This document shows, piece by piece, positions 60,300 to 64,000 of a stretch of 64,000 bases of DNA. The position numbers and the translations under genes are program-made. The notes beneath the pieces were generated by a model. It was not told the origin of the DNA, ran no database searches, and was given only the letters and a program-made list of their open reading frames with translations. This DNA is from JAJCYK01 sp965224285 (GTDB lineage Bacteria > Bacteroidota > Bacteroidia > Cytophagales > Cyclobacteriaceae), in the NCBI GenBank assembly GCA_965224285.1, contig OZ245043.1, positions 3,782,001-3,846,000 on the forward strand. The letters run 5' to 3'. How positions within the stretch are numbered: position 1 is the stretch's first letter; each line of letters begins with the position of its first letter.

Positions 60300-62294
60300 T
60301 TAATCCTTCTCTCCCAACTCCACACCTGCATTCAGATCGGTATCTACATCCAGCAGATAATGGTCAAACCACCTCAACATCCGTAAGTTGTAATCCAGCC
60401 TGGCGGTAGATTTGCGATTGCCGTGCCCTTCCCCCGGATATAGTACTAAACGCACCGGGGTGTCGGTCCGGGTCTTGATATGCCGGTACAATTCCATTGA
60501 TTGCCCGGGATGAACCCTGGGATCTTCTTTACCATGCATGATCAAAAGAGGCGTCTTAGCCTGGTCAGCATAGTAAATGGGGCTGCGTTTCAACCAATAT
60601 TCATAGTCATCCCAAATCCGGGACCTGGCATGCACATTGTACATCTCTTCCGGTATATCACTAGTGCCCCATTTGGAAATATGATTGCTGATACCTACAA
60701 ACATCACTCCGGCAGCGAATTTTTCGCTATATCTGGTGGTTAGCCAGGCAGTGGCATACCCTCCATAGGATCCGCCGGTCACTCCTACCCGTTGACCGTC
60801 TACCAGCCCCTGCTCTATTAAAAAATCCACACCATCAACCACATCGTCAAATTCCTTTCCTCCCTGATCGCCTTGACTGGACATGGTATATTCGATTCCC
60901 CTTCCGGTGCTTCCCCGGTAATTAGGGTAAAATACTGCAAAACCGCTGGCTGCTGCAACTTGTCCGGGCATGGAATAACTGGTGAGCCAGCCATTATCAT
61001 AATGTGCTTCCGGTCCACCGTGAACTACGGTTATCAAGGGCAAGTTTGTCATATCAACCTGACCTGGAGGAAGTATTAAGATTCCCTCTATCTCCATTCC
61101 ATCACGGGCAGTGTATCGCACTACTCTTTGCTCTCCCAACACCTTTGCCGCCAGCCAGGGATTGCTGTCGGTGAGCCGGGTGGCTTGCTGCCCCTTACGC
61201 AGAAACAGCTCAGAAGGATGATCAGGGCTGGCCGCTTCAAAAATGGTGATCTCTCCCGTAGTAACAAAGGCATCCCATACCGGACTGCCATTCGAGGATT
61301 CCTCCAGGATCTTACTTTTTCCATTAGAGGGATTAATAGACAGCAAGCGGCTTCCGGTACCGGTGCTGGCTAATACCTTTATGTTATTCTTTTCCACCCA
61401 CTGGGCTTGATGGAACATTCCTGCGAATCCTTCCATCATCTGTTGTGGTTTACCACCGGTAGCAGGCACAATAAATAGCCTGCCATCAACGGGATCATTG
61501 ATATTAGCTCCAGCGATCATCACTAATTGTGAGCCATCCGGACTCCAGGAAAACTCACCCAGCTTACCTTTATGATCAATCACACCGACCTCTTCCAAGC
61601 TTTGGGAGTCGACGATAGAAACTTGCTGTTTAACATAGAAATCGTCCACTAAAGGAGTAGGGCTGTTGGCCACTGCCAATTTGGATCCATCCGGACTCCA
61701 TTCCAGCTCATATACTGTGCCCTCAATATTAACTTGTTGGGGATTTTGATCAGGGAGGTTTACCACAAAGGCACGGGTGTAGATCAGATTTTCTTCAAAT
61801 ATTTCAGGTTGATAAGGTGCCTCTGATTTCAATTGTTCATCTGCTGCGGTAAACGCCAGGGATTTTCCATCGGCTGACCATTTAAATTTCTTAATAGAGC
61901 GGGCAAAACTGAATAATTCGCGGACCACACCGCCGGCTATATCGACTTCCCATAAAGTCACTCTCGACTTTTCATTATTTCGAGCAAGAAAAGTGACGGT
62001 TTCCGCTTGGGGTCGAAAAGCTGCACTGATCACATGACGATCTGTAACAAGCTCCCGGCCTTGTTGATCATCTAGATCAATTACATGGAGATGTATGGTT
62101 GCGGTTTCATTTTCCACCAATGGATCCGCAGGATTCACTAAGCCGTAGAGGGCATATTGACCGTTGGTGGAAACATCAAACCAGGAGATGGATTTTAGTT
62201 TTGCTACATCCAGGGGAGTTATGTAATTCTGGGCCTGCAGGGTAAATGACAGCAGACAGGCCAATAGTATTTGAGTTGATGGTAGCTTTATCAT
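60300..62294 (-). CDS. S9 family peptidase (prolyl oligopeptidase type), secreted
   Basis: A 664-residue protein from ATG 62294, which gives a signal peptide (MIKLPSTQILLACLLSFTLQAQ); ATG 62315 would add seven residues. A beta-propeller (about 40-380, with repeated WSPDGSKL-type blades) precedes the hydrolase domain: HGGPEAHYDNGW, nucleophile Ser in TGGSYGGYATAWL, Asp in MHGKEDPRVHPGQ and His in YPGEGHGNR. All catalytic residues are present. It is an intact relative of the interrupted gene at 34775-36733. Probably a periplasmic or surface oligopeptidase. Confidence 0.92.
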   Translation of the reverse strand: MIKLPSTQILLACLLSFTLQAQNYITPLDVAKLKSISWFDVSTNGQYALYGLVNPADPLVENETATIHLHVIDLDDQQGRELVTDRHVISAAFRPQAETVTFLARNNEKSRVTLWEVDIAGGVVRELFSFARSIKKFKWSADGKSLAFTAADEQLKSEAPYQPEIFEENLIYTRAFVVNLPDQNPQQVNIEGTVYELEWSPDGSKLAVANSPTPLVDDFYVKQQVSIVDSQSLEEVGVIDHKGKLGEFSWSPDGSQLVMIAGANINDPVDGRLFIVPATGGKPQQMMEGFAGMFHQAQWVEKNNIKVLASTGTGSRLLSINPSNGKSKILEESSNGSPVWDAFVTTGEITIFEAASPDHPSELFLRKGQQATRLTDSNPWLAAKVLGEQRVVRYTARDGMEIEGILILPPGQVDMTNLPLITVVHGGPEAHYDNGWLTSYSMPGQVAAASGFAVFYPNYRGSTGRGIEYTMSSQGDQGGKEFDDVVDGVDFLIEQGLVDGQRVGVTGGSYGGYATAWLTTRYSEKFAAGVMFVGISNHISKWGTSDIPEEMYNVHARSRIWDDYEYWLKRSPIYYADQAKTPLLIMHGKEDPRVHPGQSMELYRHIKTRTDTPVRLVLYPGEGHGNRKSTARLDYNLRMLRWFDHYLLDVDTDLNAGVELGEKD

Positions 62295-62527
62295 GCTTTG
62301 AAAAATTTTGGTCAACTAAAATAGTGCATTCATTGATGATATAATATATTAGCTGTCCTATATATTGAGAATAGGGCAATGATCATGATCTTTGCACCAT
62401 GTTACAAACATCATGCCCAGTAATTCGATTAATTTGAACAGAGGGGTTTGGAAATAAAATAGGTGAGTGAATTATTGCCAGACAGTAGCATCGGCTTTTC
62501 CCCGCAATCACGAGCAGTAGCATATTA

Positions 62528-64000
62528 TCAACCATCAAAAAATTGCAGCCTCCGGCGTATTTCAACCATCCTGGAGTCCTCTAAATAGGGAGTAAAAATA
62601 GGGTCGATATTGATAAAGTAGGCCAGTCCGTAGTCTTTTTCCGCTTGGGCTTGTTGCAAATATTCAAACATTTGATCCACATCCTCCTGCGCAGCCGCTA
62701 TGATAGCCAGCGGCAAACTCTTACTGGGGTTGCCGGCCTGTCGGCTATTTTTTAGATCAGCATAATATTTATCACCTGCTTCTTTTTGATCAAGCTGATA
62801 AAATGCGGCAGATAAATACGCTATTACCACAGGACTGGTAAATCCCATGACGTCATGTACTCGTTCAAAATATTCCAGCGCCAAGGCATGATCCTTTTGG
62901 TGATAATAAATCCATCCCAACATCCAATTATAAAATGGGCTATCGGCAATTGATAGCGCTTCTTCGATAATCGCCTTAGCTTCCTCCAGATCTCCTTCTG
63001 CGATTTCAATAGTAGCTTGATCATAATACAGAAGAATGTTGCCCGGATCCACTCGTTTGGCAATTTTTGCCAGCTCTTTCGCTCGGTCAATTTTCCTGAG
63101 ACTGGCATAGGTACTAACTATAGTACAGACACAGTAGTCGGTCGGGACCTTGGGCCAGGTATTGAGTTCCAGGGCCTTATCCACATCCTGCTTAGCATCA
63201 TTCATCCTGCCCAGGTGGAATAAATTCAAATTAGCCCTTACCAAATATATATCCGAACTTCCAGGGTCCAGCTCTATGGCCTTTTCAATATGGGGTGCGA
63301 TCTCAGCATGGGTTTGCTCGGTGGAGATTTCATGGGAAGTCATAAAATATGACCGACCTAGTGTCAGTGTCCATGCCAATAAGGTATGAGCTTGAGCATA
63401 CTGGGGATCCAATGTCAACGCCTCCTCTAAAAATCGTTGGCTGTTAGTAAAGCCCTCCTGGGACAATTTGCTTAGCTCCGATTTAGCCCTTAGGAATAAT
63501 CGGAAGGCTTCACCATTTTCGGTAACGGTTTCTTCCAGAGATTCTTTTTCACCTGAACTGAGTTGAACACCCAGATTGGCCACTACTTCTTTGGCAATCC
63601 TGGTTTGGAGCATAGGGGCGTTGGCCATTAATTCATTGAAGGTGCCATTCCATATTCTTTTATTGGATCTGGGATTAAATAATTCAATTGAAAGCTTTAC
63701 GCTGTCACCAAATATCCGGGAACTCCCAGACATCATATAGTTTACGTTTAGTTCTTCGGCTATTTCACGGTCTGGTTTTTGGCGATCCCGATATATAAAA
63801 GTGCTGCTAAAAGCTGCTACGGTGATGTTTTTTACTTTGGCCAATTCATCAATGATCTCCTGGGTAACCCCATTGGAAAAATATTCCAAATTATCGTCGT
63901 TATTCAGGTTGATCAGAGGTAATACTGCCATGGTTTTTTCAAGTTCTGTCCCTGACTCAGTTAAACTATCTTGTGAACTTCCCATATAGCTGAACCAACC
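62528..64000 (-). CDS. TPR protein with TolB/FlgO-like domain, 5' end beyond window
   Basis: The reading frame continues past 64000 without a stop, so the ATG at 63985 is probably internal and the N-terminus is missing. From residue 17, MAVLPLINLNNDDNLEYFSNGVTQEIIDEL begins a FlgO/TolB_N-like domain as found in adenylate-cyclase-like or winged-helix receptors, followed by TPR units (AFRLFLRAKSELSKL, YAQAHTLLAWTLTLGRSYF, AIELDPGSSDIYLVRANL). Proteins of this type are cytoplasmic-membrane signal proteins with a DNA-binding or cyclase domain upstream; that part cannot be seen here. Confidence 0.8.
   Translation of the reverse strand, partial: GWFSYMGSSQDSLTESGTELEKTMAVLPLINLNNDDNLEYFSNGVTQEIIDELAKVKNITVAAFSSTFIYRDRQKPDREIAEELNVNYMMSGSSRIFGDSVKLSIELFNPRSNKRIWNGTFNELMANAPMLQTRIAKEVVANLGVQLSSGEKESLEETVTENGEAFRLFLRAKSELSKLSQEGFTNSQRFLEEALTLDPQYAQAHTLLAWTLTLGRSYFMTSHEISTEQTHAEIAPHIEKAIELDPGSSDIYLVRANLNLFHLGRMNDAKQDVDKALELNTWPKVPTDYCVCTIVSTYASLRKIDRAKELAKIAKRVDPGNILLYYDQATIEIAEGDLEEAKAIIEEALSIADSPFYNWMLGWIYYHQKDHALALEYFERVHDVMGFTSPVVIAYLSAAFYQLDQKEAGDKYYADLKNSRQAGNPSKSLPLAIIAAAQEDVDQMFEYLQQAQAEKDYGLAYFINIDPIFTPYLEDSRMVEIRRRLQFFDG

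Overview
The window looks like chromosomal DNA of a member of the Bacteroidota, most likely a marine or soil member of the Cytophagales type. The grounds are gene content (an STN-type TonB-dependent receptor, tandem DUF4249 lipoproteins, GbsR/MarR, LytTR and DUF2306 proteins, Asp-box VPS10-like proteins, four-helix-bundle 'IVP' proteins), promoters of the Bacteroidota form TTTG-N20-TAnnTTTG, and the near absence of Shine-Dalgarno sites. No phage, insertion sequence, CRISPR array or rRNA was seen. The genus cannot be fixed by reading alone.

Layout. 1-2.5 kb: a truncated WG-repeat protein, then a gene-poor stretch with a tRNA-Pro whose 3' end is duplicated 168 bp downstream around an imperfect palindrome. 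2.5-6.1 kb: a minus-strand run of redox and repair genes (aldo/keto reductase, DUF2721, AhpD-like, MsrA, DM13, MsrB). 6.3-10.9 kb: GMC oxidoreductase, four-helix-bundle protein with a decayed copy, secreted esterase and MBL-fold hydrolase, separated by short tandem-repeat arrays. 11-18.8 kb: scattered metabolic genes, two Tat-type Gfo/Idh/MocA oxidoreductases, an NTF2-like/MarR divergent pair and a frameshifted SRPBCC gene. 19-29.8 kb: ceramidase-like protein plus aldo/keto reductase, FMN reductase, LytTR and DUF2306 membrane proteins, ArsR plus HAD nucleotidase, then proline catabolism (P5C dehydrogenase) with a D-threonine aldolase-like enzyme, and two paralogous small membrane proteins.

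29.8-46.3 kb: a large Asp-box protein, GbsR regulator, fatty acid hydroxylase, an S9 peptidase gene carrying two in-frame stop codons, an M19 dipeptidase, a beta-propeller-like lipoprotein, and a tightly coupled four-gene minus-strand operon: STN-TonB receptor, two DUF4249 lipoproteins, and a large secreted protein ending in a barrel-less plug-like domain. This operon is the best candidate in the window for a coherent uptake or surface system.

46.5-64 kb: SulP transporter with an unusual C-terminal extension, NIF3-like protein, SDR, a 7-TM protein with an AraC regulator, a lipoprotein with a clear terminator, an ArsR-SRPBCC operon with a readable promoter and operator, a diheme cytochrome c/YceI/hydrolase group, about 2 kb of repeat-rich decayed DNA around one small lipoprotein gene, an S9 peptidase and a TPR protein cut by the window end.

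Genes are mostly short operons of one to four genes. Several starts were moved inward from the longest open frame to restore a signal peptide or remove an overlap; each such choice is stated.
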